Below, piece by piece: positions 14,435-25,654 of a stretch of 64,000 bases of DNA (positions are counted from its first letter, which is position 1; every line of letters starts with the position of its first letter). The notes beneath the pieces were generated by a model, which did no database searches, was not told the DNA's origin, and was given only the letters and a program-made list of their open reading frames with translations. The stretch is from the NCBI GenBank assembly GCA_035236585.1, contig CP141130.1:31693501-31757500 (forward strand). Direction: 5' to 3'. Position numbers and translations under genes: made by a program. The DNA is from Warburgia ugandensis (Eukaryota; Streptophyta; Magnoliopsida; Canellales; Canellaceae).

Positions 14435-14540
14435 TTATGTACTCATTGCATTTTGTATAATCAATCTCAAACCTGTAACATTAAGTAGTTATGTACTCAC
14501 TGCATTTTGTATAATCAATCTCAAACCTGTAACATTACGT
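14435..14540. repeat. 54-bp tandem duplication inside the DNA transposon
   Basis: Two nearly identical units, starting at 14435 and 14489, each contain TTGTATAATCAATCTCAAAC followed by CTGTAACATTA. They lie just after the ARM fragment, and only a few bases differ. Confidence 0.85.
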
Positions 14541-14980
14541 TAACTTTGCTAGCTATACAATAAAAGGGCAGCTTGGTGCAATACACGAGGTCCCAATGAA
14601 ACTAGTTTGTTATTTGATGAAACTATATACTTCACTTTGAAGGTCCCATGCTTTGAGAGTCATTGCATTCTGATTGGTTGATGCATTAATTTTTATCAAA
14701 TATATATATATATATCTCATAATGTACATTAGATATCACCAAAGATATCACAAAACATATGTCACATATCCCAGATATCACAGAACATATGACACATATC
14801 TCAAATATTATAGGAGATGTGCCAACAGAAATGCCCAACATATGTGGTTAAATGAACCCCCCCTAAGAGTTTGTTTATCTCTATGCCGTCTAATTGTGTG
14901 TATGGTAGAAACTTAGATAGTGGATCTAATGAGCCACCGATATATGGACGCATACCTTGGTCCTCTAAAACTATAAGAAA

Positions 14981-17807
14981 TTCATCATCATCATCAAAAT
15001 CTTATCTTGATTAGGGTTCAGCTACACAAATCTTTTTCCTTCATTAACCTCTATCTAGTGTCATTCTTTCATTAAGTCTAAGAGTTTTTAAATCTTTTCT
15101 CACTACTTCTAACCATGTCCTTTTGGGCATTCCTCTTGTCCTTTTAGAGCCTTCAACTTAGATCTACTCACTCCTTTTAACTAGCAATGTTTTCAGACTT
15201 CATTGGACATGTTTAAATCATTTAAGTCTACCCTACCTCATCTTTTTACCTATTGGTGTCCTAAATTTCCTTTAATATTTTCATTGCTAATTCTATCCTT
15301 TCTTATCTTGCCACCCATTCACATCAACATCATCAATTATTCTATGATCATTCTACATACATGTTGTTCCTTAACATACAAACACTATGATCCATAGAAC
15401 ATGGCCAGCCTTGTAGCCATCCTATAGATTTTTCCTTTTAGTTTGAGTGGCACCCCCTGATCACACAAACTCTAGAGGTACATCTTCATTTGTTCCAACT
15501 AGCTTAGATTCTTTGTGTAACATCCCTCTCAATCCCTCCACTCTCATGAATTATCGATCCCAAATATGGAAGTGACTTTTTAGAGTACTTCTTAGTTGTC
15601 AATCTTTATTGGTGCTTCCCTCCTACTCCTCTCCTTGCTAAAATTGCATTACATATACTCTATCTTAATTTGGCTAATTTTAAATCCTTTAGACTCTATA
15701 GCATCTCTCCATATCTCTAACTTTGTGTTTATGGCCTCCTTTCTCTTATCAATCAAAACTATGTCATCCACAAATAACATGCACCATGGCATCTCCTCAT
15801 GCAAGTGTTTTGTTACTCTTCCATAACCAACGTGAAGAGGTACAAGCTTAATGCCGATCCTAGGTGCAATCATATAGTGATGGGAAAATCATCGGTCTAT
15901 ATGTTAGTGGTACTAACATTTATTACTGGTCCCTTATACATATCCTTAATTATGTCTATGTATCCCTGTGAAACCCTTTTCTTGCCCAACACTCGCCATA
16001 CTAACTCTCTAGGTACCCTATCACAAGCTTTTTCTAAGTCAATAAAGACCAAGTGGAGGTCCTTCCTCTTCTCCCTATATTTCTCCATCAATTGTCTAAG
16101 GAGGAAAATAGCTTCCATGATAGACCTTCCAGGCATGAAATTAAACTGGTTTTTCAACACATTCGTCTAATATTGTTGCCTCTTCTCAATTATTCTTTTC
16201 CAAAGTCTCAATTCTATGGCTCATAAGTTTGATCCCATAATAAGCAGTGCAACTCTGTAATATCTCCTTTAATCTTATAGATTGGTACAATAGAGCTTTT
16301 CCTCCATTTATTTGGCATTTTCTTCAATTCTAAAATCTTGTTAAACAAATTTGTCAACCAAACTACTCTAACATCTATCATATATTTTCAAACCTCTGCT
16401 GGTATATCATTCCCAAGGCCTTTCTTAATTCCATCATTTTCAAGGCCTCTTTCACCTCTAGTATCCCACATTCATATCTATATACTCTATCATTATTTGG
16501 GTTTATGATTTTTTTATTCTCTACGTTTTCATGGCCATTGTCATTTAGTAATATTTGAAAGTAACCTTCTCACATTTGGTTGATCTCGTCCTCTTTAACT
16601 ACACCCTATGGTCATCACTTTTAATGCATTTAATGTGGTTTGAGTCATTACTCTTCTATTCTCTAATTTTTGCAAGTTTGAACATATCTTTCTCCCCTTC
16701 TCTTAACCCTCATCTATTGTAGAGATCATCATATGCCTTGAATTTAGCCTCACTTACTACTGTCTTAGCAACCTTTTGCTATTCTTTTGATGCTTCAAGT
16801 TTCTATTTTTTATAGTCGTCTACCATTCTTTAAAGCACACCCGTTTCTCTTTAATAAATTTTTGTAATTTTTTACTATTTCATCAAGTTTCATTTACTGG
16901 ATGTCTTTTACCTGTAGATACTCCTAGAATATCTTTTGCTACTTTCTTAATGGACTTGATCATATTAGTCCACATTATGTTTACTTTTATTTCATTGTTC
17001 CACTTCCCTTATACCATCAACTTACTCATGAATGATATTATCTTCTCTCCTTTTAAGTTCTAATGCTTAGTTTTTGGATGCATGTTAAGTTCATTTCCTT
17101 TATTCCATCTCTTGATGTACATATCCATAATCATTAATCTATGTTGTGTAGTTAGACTCTCATCAAGTATCACCCTACAATCCTTACACATTGATCTTTT
17201 GATATTCCTAATTAGAAAAAAGCTCTATTTGGCTTTTATATTGTCCACTTATAAAGGTTATTAAGTGTTCATCCCTCTTCTTAAAGCATGCATTTGCTAA
17301 AGTTAGGTTATATGCCAAAGTAACATCTAAGATAGCTTCTCCCATCTCATTTCTTTCTCTAACCCCATATCCTCCATGTACCCTATCATATCCTTCCTTT
17401 TCTTGTCCTACATGACCATTTAAGTCTGCTCTTATAAATATTCCTTTTTAAAATTTCTTGCATTACTCCCTCCATATCTTCCCAAAAGTGTCTCTTAATT
17501 CCATCTTCTAATCCTTCTTGTGAGGTGCATGCACTTATAATATTTATGATATTCACTCTTAAAACAAGCCTTATTAGTAGAATTCTATCACTAGGTCTTC
17601 TTGCATCAATAATTTTATTTTTTAATTCTTTCTCAAGCACTATCTATGTTTCATTTCTATTGTTATCCTTTCCTATGTGCTAGGGCTTATGCCCATCAAT
17701 TTCTTGAGTTTTGACCCCTTTTCACTTAGTTTCTTGGATAGAAACTATGTTGACTCTCCTGTATTTCATTGTATCTACTAATTCCTTACTAAAACAAATT
17801 GCATCTC
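14981..17807 (-). mobile_element. RTE-clade LINE, 5'-truncated, decayed (copy A)
   Basis: Non-LTR retrotransposon read on the minus strand. Endonuclease remains lie at about 17390-17800, with VNIVSIQETK near the start and FWEDM-type residues later. Reverse transcriptase lies at about 15650-16450, with FIDLEKACDRVPREL at about 16010-16060 and a WCMLFVDD catalytic stretch near 15770. The 3' end near 14983 has short (GAT)n repeats after a CCCTAATCAAGATAAG stretch. The 5' end is lost at the start of the endonuclease. Stops and shifts in several places break the frame. Its 3' side abuts copia gag and its 5' side abuts an Athila LTR remnant. I saw no clear target duplication, so the right junction may be a later rearrangement. 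Confidence 0.85.
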
Positions 17808-18690
17808 TAAAAAATAGGTGGAAAACTTACCAAAAAATCCTCCACTCATGAGGCTTAGTCTGGTCTTCATTGTAGTCTATCTTCTCATCGTATCTTCTCA
17901 TCGGTCCACCCTCGTTTGAGTAAGTATTCATTGGTTACTTATAATATTATAATATGCTTCAACAAGGATAGAACTTTGCCTTCAAATGCTTGAAAAGTAA
18001 GGATGCTTTCTAACCTTAGATTTTCCTTAAATTATCTCTCTCTTCTTCTCCCTTTATTTTCTCCACCCATCTTCGTTATATTTTGACTGACCCCTAATTG
18101 GTATAAGGTCTTGATGATGATCGTGATGATGATCTTCCTTATATTTCTCTGTTTAAAATATGGAATTAAGTCAGGGAGTACCACCTTTCATGGAAAAGTT
18201 ATCAACTCCCTTAGGTGGTCCTGTATTTTGGTTGAGTAGGAGTGCGGGTATAAGGAATGTATCTCACAAGGGCCCTAGTCTTCTGGCTTGTTTTATTTTA
18301 GAAAAGTTCTCATTGTATGTGATTTGAGCATCCCTTAGAAGCTTTCCAAGGTGGCAAAACACTCGCATGCATGCATGGGAAGTTCTATCACCTCACTTTT
18401 GATAAGTACACCCTATACAATAAAGGTTTCTAACTACTCTGACTTAGATAATAGCACCCATTTTTCAGTCTGAACCTTTGGACTTCATGTTTGGCATGTG
18501 TGGGACCATGATATTACTTGAAAATAGTCTTGCTCTTCTTTAGGATTTTTATTACCAAAAATGTCATTTTCTCATTTGTACCATAGACCTACAAAATGTA
18601 GAACTAAGCCTAATTAGGATGTTGAAGTTATTTTTGGGGTTAAAACCTTCTAAATATAGATATATAAATATAATATTTCTATATATATCA
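17808..18690 (-). repeat. 3' LTR remnant of the Athila-type fossil
   Basis: It matches 28070-28904 in order, with shared stretches such as GTTCTATCACCTCACTTTTG and CTTCTTTAGGATTTTTATT. Both copies start on the minus strand with TGATATATA (high ends 18690 and 28904). Only the LTR part nearest its start remains; at 17808 it meets LINE sequence. A 48-bp LINE tail is inserted at 18084-18131. Confidence 0.8.
18084..18131 (+). mobile_element. 48-bp RTE LINE 3'-tail insertion with 15-bp target duplication
   Basis: The insert starts TGACTGACCCCTAATTGG, continues ATAAGGTCTTG and ends in GATGATG repeats. It matches the last bases of the RTE LINE at 54470-56377. It is flanked by ATCTTCGTTATATTT (18069-18083) and ATCTTCCTTATATTT (18132-18146). 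The unfilled site is seen in the other LTR near 28320-28345, which confirms an insertion. No coding capacity. Confidence 0.85.
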
Positions 18691-20049
18691 AATACCCACA
18701 AACTTAGATTTTACTAGTCCTTGAACAAAAATACAAAATAGAAAACACCAAAGCTAAAAAAATCCTAACAACTTTCACAGGTGACATCCTATGCATTTAG
18801 CATATGCAAAAAGCATTTAACCCCTAAGTTACCCCTAGTGGACAAGTTGTAGTCTCATAAGGGTTTCCAAAAAGTCCTTTATTTATATGATAGAATTTTC
18901 TTCTATTCATCTTACATTAATTTCATAGCTCTTGCATGCTAATAGAAATGACCAACAGTTCAAAATCTTACCCATGTGCTAAAGATATTCTATTACCAAT
19001 CAAACCTTGGAATGTAAGTGTGTGAATATAGTCAATATATATAATTATTAGTTTTTAAATAAATTATAACCTAAATTACCATTGAAAAGTATGCTTTAAC
19101 TCAAATCTCACAAGATATTCTTATCACTAAAAAAGAAGTCACTTAGAAAGGGGTAAATCTCTCTTCAATATATAAGTACAATAATATTTATCAAAGCCAA
19201 ATTATCTCACGTATCTCATACCAAAGAATGATAACTTAGAGAGCTTCATAAAAGGATATCAACTATTAGTAAAATGTTTTACTCCACCAGAACCCCTACT
19301 CATTTATAATTATATCCAATTCATACTTCTCTAAGATCAAGTTAACTTCTATTATGACGAAACATAGGCTTAGGACAAGGTTATCAAAAGGAATGGTATA
19401 AGGGTAGACAAAAGTTATTTTGAAAGATATCTAAAAGTCTTCTACCAATGTATTGACAACTTTCTTTTTTAACCATAAGAGTGAACATTTCCTTTTTCAT
19501 TGACTGCCTTTTCATTTTTCCTCTTTAACTTGTGGTATAGCCTTTCTTTGAATTTTTCTCTTTTCAAACCTTTTACGTTCATCTTTTGACTTGTATCACT
19601 CATACTTTTTCTCAATATAATCTTCCAATCAACTCTACTTATTTTCAAAACAAACTAAGTAATGGATATATTATAGGGGTTAATAAGGGTACAATCATTT
19701 GGTTCACAAAGAAAAGGCTTAATGTAAAGGTGCAAGAGGCTAACCAGCAATGAAATAATAACTTAGGAAAGGCTAAAAACTATAGGATACCAAGGATGGC
19801 CTCTACTATTTCTTAGATTTCTTATGGCTTGAATTGACCATAAACTTAATAGTTGTATGATATAGTCTTTCAAATGTTTTCTCAATAAGTTGACCTAAGC
19901 AAGAATAATGAGACCAACTAAGAACTTATGTCTGCTGAAGAAAATTTTAGAACTTACATTTAACCCTAAAAAAGAAAGAATGTTGCTAAAGCTCACATGG
20001 ATCAAGAGTCTCCACAAATCTTCTTCAAGATCTCTAAGTTTCATCTTAA

Positions 20050-20053
<4 letters not shown>

Positions 20054-20128
<75 letters not shown>
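20054..20128. repeat. (TG)n microsatellite, about 37 units
   Basis: An uninterrupted TG run of about 75 bp inside the little-recognised downstream part of the Athila-type fossil. Such runs are unstable in length; no function is implied. Confidence 0.98.
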
Positions 20129-20129
<1 letters not shown>

Positions 20130-22877
20130 TATTTTTGTAATAATTATTTTAAGTTAATTTTCATGAAAAACTCGTGAAAAAAGATAAAATAATGAACTAA
20201 TTATATACAAATCTATCAATAAGCTAAAGTTCAAAGATAACATTGAATATTTGGAAAATATGAATTCTCATCCTTGTAAAGGAACTTTCTTAAAAATTTT
20301 AAATTTTTTCAATTTTTTATTTTTTAGAATAAATTCAAAAGAAAGGACTAAAAAGAACTATGAACACATCAAAATTTAATTGGCCTACCCTCAAACTTAA
20401 ATTAAACATTGTCCCCAATGTTTTAAAATAAAAGCATGGGCATGAAATAACTAAGCAAAGACAAAAGGGTTAGAAGGATAGTAGCTGCACTCCAATAATG
20501 GAGCATTAATCTATTGATGTGGTTAATAAAAAGTAGCATAATGTACAATGCAGATGCAACATGCAACTCTATGACACTTAACTAAACAAACTAACTAATC
20601 AATGAAACCTAAACGTAACTAACTATGAAGGACTATCAAGAATAACTCACTCCGTTTCAAAATCTCATGGTAATAAATGTAGATTCTACACCCAAAAATG
20701 TATGGTCGTGGAGCAATCTAGCATGATTAACCACCATGAATGGAAGCATTTTGGGAATGATGCGATCGACATTATCCCAAGAGTTTTCAAATTGGGTACA
20801 TATGATGCCAACATTGAGAAGAGGAAAATGTTCCTCCTCTCTCACATCTTCCTGTAAGCTAGGGCTAAGCTCACTTTGCATTACCCTAAAAGGTTCTTCA
20901 TTTTCATCTTGAGACAGAGAAATAGTGAGGTTTTTATACCCTCTGTATCATCTTCTATACACCATGGAGCATTTTGATGTGTGCCTATAACGTTAATTGA
21001 CTCTTCATGCTATTCTATATCAAACTCCAGGGTAACAAGCAAGGGATCAAATGAACTAAAACTATCATGGTGTGCACTTTCTCGGATAGGTGATAAGTTC
21101 AAATTGGGTGAATTGTTAATAAATTGCTCAAAAGGAATCTCAGGAAATGTAAATGGTCTTACTTGGGCTTTCCATTGAGAAATGTTAATTAATGCCATAG
21201 TATCAAGTAAACCATTTACTTTATCAATAGAGCTATCTATGTTGAAATCAAAATCAAAATAGGTTAAATGTGCCTCAAGAGGATCGTTGCAGGAGGATGG
21301 TAGGGATGGTAGACTCTATATCATATTGACTTCAAAAGGTCCTTTAGAGTTTGGTTTTCCCTCATTAAAGACATTAAGCTTAATGTCCATGTTCCCAAAG
21401 GATAACTTTATTATATCATTCCTATAGTTAATGATATCATTTGATATGAGCCAAGAACAGGCATACCAATATGATTGGAATTTGACTACCAAGGTTTTCT
21501 ATGGGCTATGTGTCTCAGACTAAAACATTTACAAGAAATAAAACTTATCAACCTAAACCAATACATCCTCTACCACATCACAAGGAACTTTAATTAATCT
21601 ATCTACCAATTATAATATGGTGATAGTCTTTTGATCTCACCTAAACCTAATTTATTATATACAGAATAAGGAGATAGGTTAATACTTGACCCCAAATCAA
21701 GTAGAGCCTTATAAATTTTGTGTTTCCCAATCACACATGATATAATGTGTGCCCTATAGGTACATGTAGTTGTTGTGGAATTGAGGCTCTAGGAAAAGGT
21801 TGACTAAGGGGAGTAAGGGGGATCCTAGATGGTCCTCCCTTATTATTCTAGGACCATGAAAAATTAGGATGCCTAGCCCATCCAAGATCGTAAGTCTCAG
21901 AATATGGATTATTTTTACTTGGATTTTTTAATGCATTCACTTGCTCTGAAATTTTTTTTAAGAGAAGTGGAGCTTGATGGACATGATAGAGCAAAATGGT
22001 TAGGACTAGAATAGATTGAGTGCACCTCAAATTAAGGTTTCATAGAAGATATGTTCATCATGAAAGCATCTACCACTCGAGTTAGATCATCTATTGTGTC
22101 CACTTTGTGGGCCAACATATAAATTTTATTGTATAAATCTGAAGTGACCCCTATCTCGTATAAACCACCTTCTTTTGAGGCTATGGATTTCTCTCTGTCC
22201 TAGATGAGTAATCCCATTGCTAAAAAAATTTGATAGGCTCTCAAAGAAATTCCAAGCCTCCACATCAATTTTAGTCATAAATGCCCCTCCACTAGTGGTG
22301 TCTATCATATGTCGGTTCTATAGGGTCAAACCTTAGTAAAAATATTAAACCTACTACGCTTAGCCAAAACATGGTGCGGACATTTCAAAAGCAAGTCCTT
22401 CCAATGTTCCCAAACTCATAAAAGTGCTCTTCCTCTTGCTATTGAAAATTTATTATTTCTCTTCCAACAGAATTGGTTTTGTGGACTAGGAAGAACTTGT
22501 TCAGGAATTTCCTTGATAGTTGATCCCATGTGGTGATGGACCCTACTTGTAGAGAATTGAGCTAAGCTTTTTCTTTGTCCTTTAAAGAAAAAGGAAAAGT
22601 CCTAATAGAGTCATCTAAGAAACTACATTATTTAAAAGTAGAACAAATTTCAAGGAATTCTTCTATTAACATGGTAATAAGGGTCCTACTTGTCTAGCCC
22701 ATAAATAGTTGGCAAGAGTTCAATAACCCTTGGCTTTAACTTGAAATGTTTAGTCATGGGTAAAGCTACACAAGACAATGAGTTATATTGGATTGGTGTA
22801 GAATAATCATTCAATGGCTTAATCTTTGCTCCTTAATTAGCCATTTCAATGGCAAGGATTTTGAAGGGTCCAAATTT

Positions 22878-24086
22878 TGTATAAAAATCACACAGGATTT
22901 TCTCCTTGCTCTAACCATCTCTCCTCGAAGATTTCCATGCCCACTTCTTCACTTCATGTGTTGGTTATTCTTCCATTGAAGGTTAGTCTCTTACAGCTTT
23001 AGTTGTTTTTTTTCCTTGCCTTAATTTCCTTTTTGCTGCTTGTGTTCATGGTTAAGATTTCCTCAGTGTGCCTTCCATTGGTTAGATATTCTTGCATATT
23101 CTTTCGAAGATCCAAGGTTTCCTTTCCCTTGAAGTGACAGCCAAGGGAAAAGTCACCTTCATTTGTTTCCATTCTCTTCTTCCCTTATTCATTCTTTGCC
23201 TTAGATCTTTTATTAGTGCTTTTGTTCCTACTCTTTTTGTGGTTATCCACTTGTAATTCTTTCAAGAGTACATACGCATGTTTATTTTTGAATGTTGGAT
23301 GATTGTTGAATAACTTTAAAGGGCATTATTGGGTTAAGGAGGGTCTGCACATCCCTTGTAGTTACTTTTTATTTCATTCAATGAGAATAAAGCTTCGTTC
23401 ATGTGCTTTCTTGTTATGGATGTTAGCTGATTTACTAGTTGTTTACCTTACTAGTTTGATGCCATGTTAATGATTAGAAGTATGTTGGATTTAGTTGCAT
23501 AAGTCTCATGCTATTGCATCATAGTCATAGGATTTCACTTAAGAATCATGTGCATGGTTTTGAATGGTTAGTCCTTTAGTTCATTAATTTATTCCATGTT
23601 CATTCATTGCTTAGTAATTTATGCATTAGTTTAGGATAAATTATGCATTCCATTTTAGTATAATGCCATGCCTTGCATACTTACTTTCATGCACACTCTC
23701 CATGTTTAATATAGGCAATTTTCCCGTCTTAGTATCATGTGCACTTTTCTTTAATAAGTTGAATGCTTATTTCATTGATTTAGTTACATGCTAGGTTACA
23801 TTTATTTGTGGTTAGGTTTTGCTTAGTTTAATTGCATGTTTGCTTAATTTTAGAAAGTTTCCATATTTAGATTTAGAAATTTTTTATTTTAAAAATTTCT
23901 AATTCCATGCATTTTTAATTCCCATAATTAATTTAAGTTAAAGCTACCTTCTTTGGCTTGGCTAAGTAGTTTAAGCAAGGACCCACTAATCACATAAACT
24001 GTTTGATTTCTCGTGAAATCGACCTCACTAGCATGCTATACTATAATCGATTCATGCGCTTGCGAGTTACTTTAAACATCACAACA
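22878..24086 (+). mobile_element. Solo LTR (Athila/Tat-style end) nested in the Athila-type element
   Basis: It starts TGTATAAAAATC and ends CATCACAACA, flanked on both sides by AATTT (22873-22877 and 24087-24091), a perfect 5-bp duplication. Near its end lie CGTGAAATCGACC and CATGCGCTTGCGAG, the signature also seen in the 5' LTR of the host element. Its orientation is opposite to the element it entered, and it separates the leader from the gag start near 22846. No internal domain is present, so LTR-LTR recombination to a solo LTR is inferred. Confidence 0.7.
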
Positions 24087-25630
24087 AATTTCTTGATCTT
24101 CTTGATTCCTTTAGCCTTGCCTAACATTTGTACAATCTTTTCATGAAAAGATGCTAGATCTGGATTAAGGAATCTACATTCATGCAAACATCAATGTATG
24201 GTGTAGTTGACTCTAATTTGGGGAAACTTGTTGGGTAGCCAATGGCTCCAAGAGTTGGCTATAACACTAGAAAGGTTCCTTCCAAATGGCCTAGTATCTA
24301 CTATCAAGGATGGGTCGCTACCAATGGATAAGAATAAGTTGTATACAACGAAAGAGTCTTCTTTTTTCTTTTTTCTTTTTACTACCTAGTCTAGGAAAAC
24401 CTAAACTAGATAATGCAACCCATATGTTATATGATGCGCAACTAAACAAACATGGATACTCAATATTTCTAACCCAACAACAAACAAGCTAAAAGGTTTA
24501 TTTTATCTTCAGTTTCTTTTTGGGACAGTATCTTTTAGTTTATGTCTAACCTAGGTAGCTCCTACTCTCTTTTAGACTTGCCTTGCTGCTTATCAATTAG
24601 ATCTTAACTTGATCAACCACTTCACACCCTCATAAGTCATCTATAGGTGATCTAAGTTGTTGGACATCTTGACAGAGCTGGTTATTTAAATAACAACGTA
24701 ACTTATCGAGAAGGGCCACTAAAGTGGCAAGAAATCTCTAAGGTCCTAAGAGCTCATAAGATGTTGTACATCTCTTCTAAGTTATTTTTAATTAAAAATG
24801 AAAGTTTCGGGTGCGTCAAATGTTGTTTAACCTAGGTGGACCAAGGGATGGTAATTAAATCCACCCTTGATCTTATAGGGGTAAGTGCCCTTACTAACAT
24901 TTTAAACTATCATATGCAGTTTGATCAATATATAAAACACCTTAAAGCAAACATGTCCTATTATGCAAGAAAAGATGTAAATATAATGCAACTACCTATA
25001 TGCTACTTAACAAAGTGTCAAGTCCTCAACAAACTAGACACTATAACCCTTATAGCCTATGTCCTTGGGTTCTAACTAAGCTTAGGTTATCCTTGTTTAG
25101 CAATTGCTTACTAATGCAACAATCCTAAATAGTATGCAACAGTAAATAAATGTATGTGACTATGCTTTTATACTACCATCCACAATGCAACATTAAACTA
25201 TTAATGCAACCCAATCTAGAAATTGAAAAGAATGGAAGAATAGCTCACAGCGAGATCCTAGAAATAATCTTCTTGTACAAGGGTGGGTGCATGTACATGT
25301 CACCTCCTCTTCTAGCTTAGGATGGCCCACCCTTAACCTTTATTATTACAACCTTTTTGTTAACTTTAAATGAATCACAGTACATAAAAATTACAATATC
25401 AGACTCATTACAATCCACTCAAATAAAAGAAAATATAAACTATCCTATGTCTTCCTCAAAGTCCTTGTCCAAATTCCTCACATTTTTTATAAAAAAAAGG
25501 TATTAAGCTCTTCAAGAATAAGGAAATAATGCAAAAAAAATGGAAATGTAACTATTCTAGATGCAATGCTAAGACTACAACTAGTGGTAAAGTATAGAAA
25601 TCTTTGATCTCAATCAAACTCTATTGTGAG

Positions 25631-25648
25631 TAATCGACAATGACACCA
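25631..25648 (-). other. Primer-binding site of the Athila-type fossil
   Basis: Minus strand TTTTTGGTGTCATTGTCG follows the LTR end (TTACATCA, position 25655) after a few bases. It resembles the TTTTTGGCGCCGTTGCC site typical of Athila/Tat elements (Asp tRNA type, from memory), with C-to-T and G-to-A changes expected from decay of methylated CpG. Confidence 0.7.
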
Positions 25649-25654
25649 AAAACT

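Larger units (their letters stand above)
12606..14863. mobile_element. PIF/Harbinger-like non-autonomous DNA transposon carrying a host gene fragment
   Basis: The ends are inverted repeats: GGGGGGTTTATTTAAC on the left, and GGGGGGGTTCATTTAACC when the right end is read in reverse. Both are flanked by TAA (12603-12605 and 14864-14866), the 3-bp target size of PIF/Harbinger elements. Sequence on both sides is copia gag, so the insertion is cleanly framed. Behind each terminus are degenerate direct repeats rich in GATATC; on the left (12611-12790) four copies restart with GTTTATTTAAC-like starts. No transposase was recognised. The interior carries an ARM-repeat exon fragment on the plus strand and a 54-bp tandem duplication. 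The Pack-type (gene-capturing) label is inference. Confidence 0.75.
10012..14980 (-). mobile_element. Ty1-copia retrotransposon fossil, partial and broken
   Basis: Minus-strand remains in copia order. From high to low coordinates: gag (about 14867-14975, continuing about 12070-12600, with the ISAYLRQAK and LSNDL type stretches), the GAG-pre-integrase region (about 11440-11700), integrase (about 10900-11430), and the start of reverse transcriptase (about 10012-10140, with the WTLVP stretch). The RT stops exactly where the Tekay 3' LTR ends, so the rest of the copia element presumably lies left of the window. The gag is interrupted by the DNA transposon at 12606-14863. No LTR of this element is visible. 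It is broken many times and is older than both elements that entered it. Confidence 0.8.

Noticed and set aside
14564-14594. Possible tiny Au SINE scrap (AAAAGGGCAGCTTGGTGCA)
   Set aside because: Only about 25 bases resemble the SINE 3' end, there is no duplication, and it is too short to call.
15799-16170. 123-codon plus-strand frame, and 55223-55525 likewise
   Set aside because: Both are antisense shadows of LINE reverse transcriptase.
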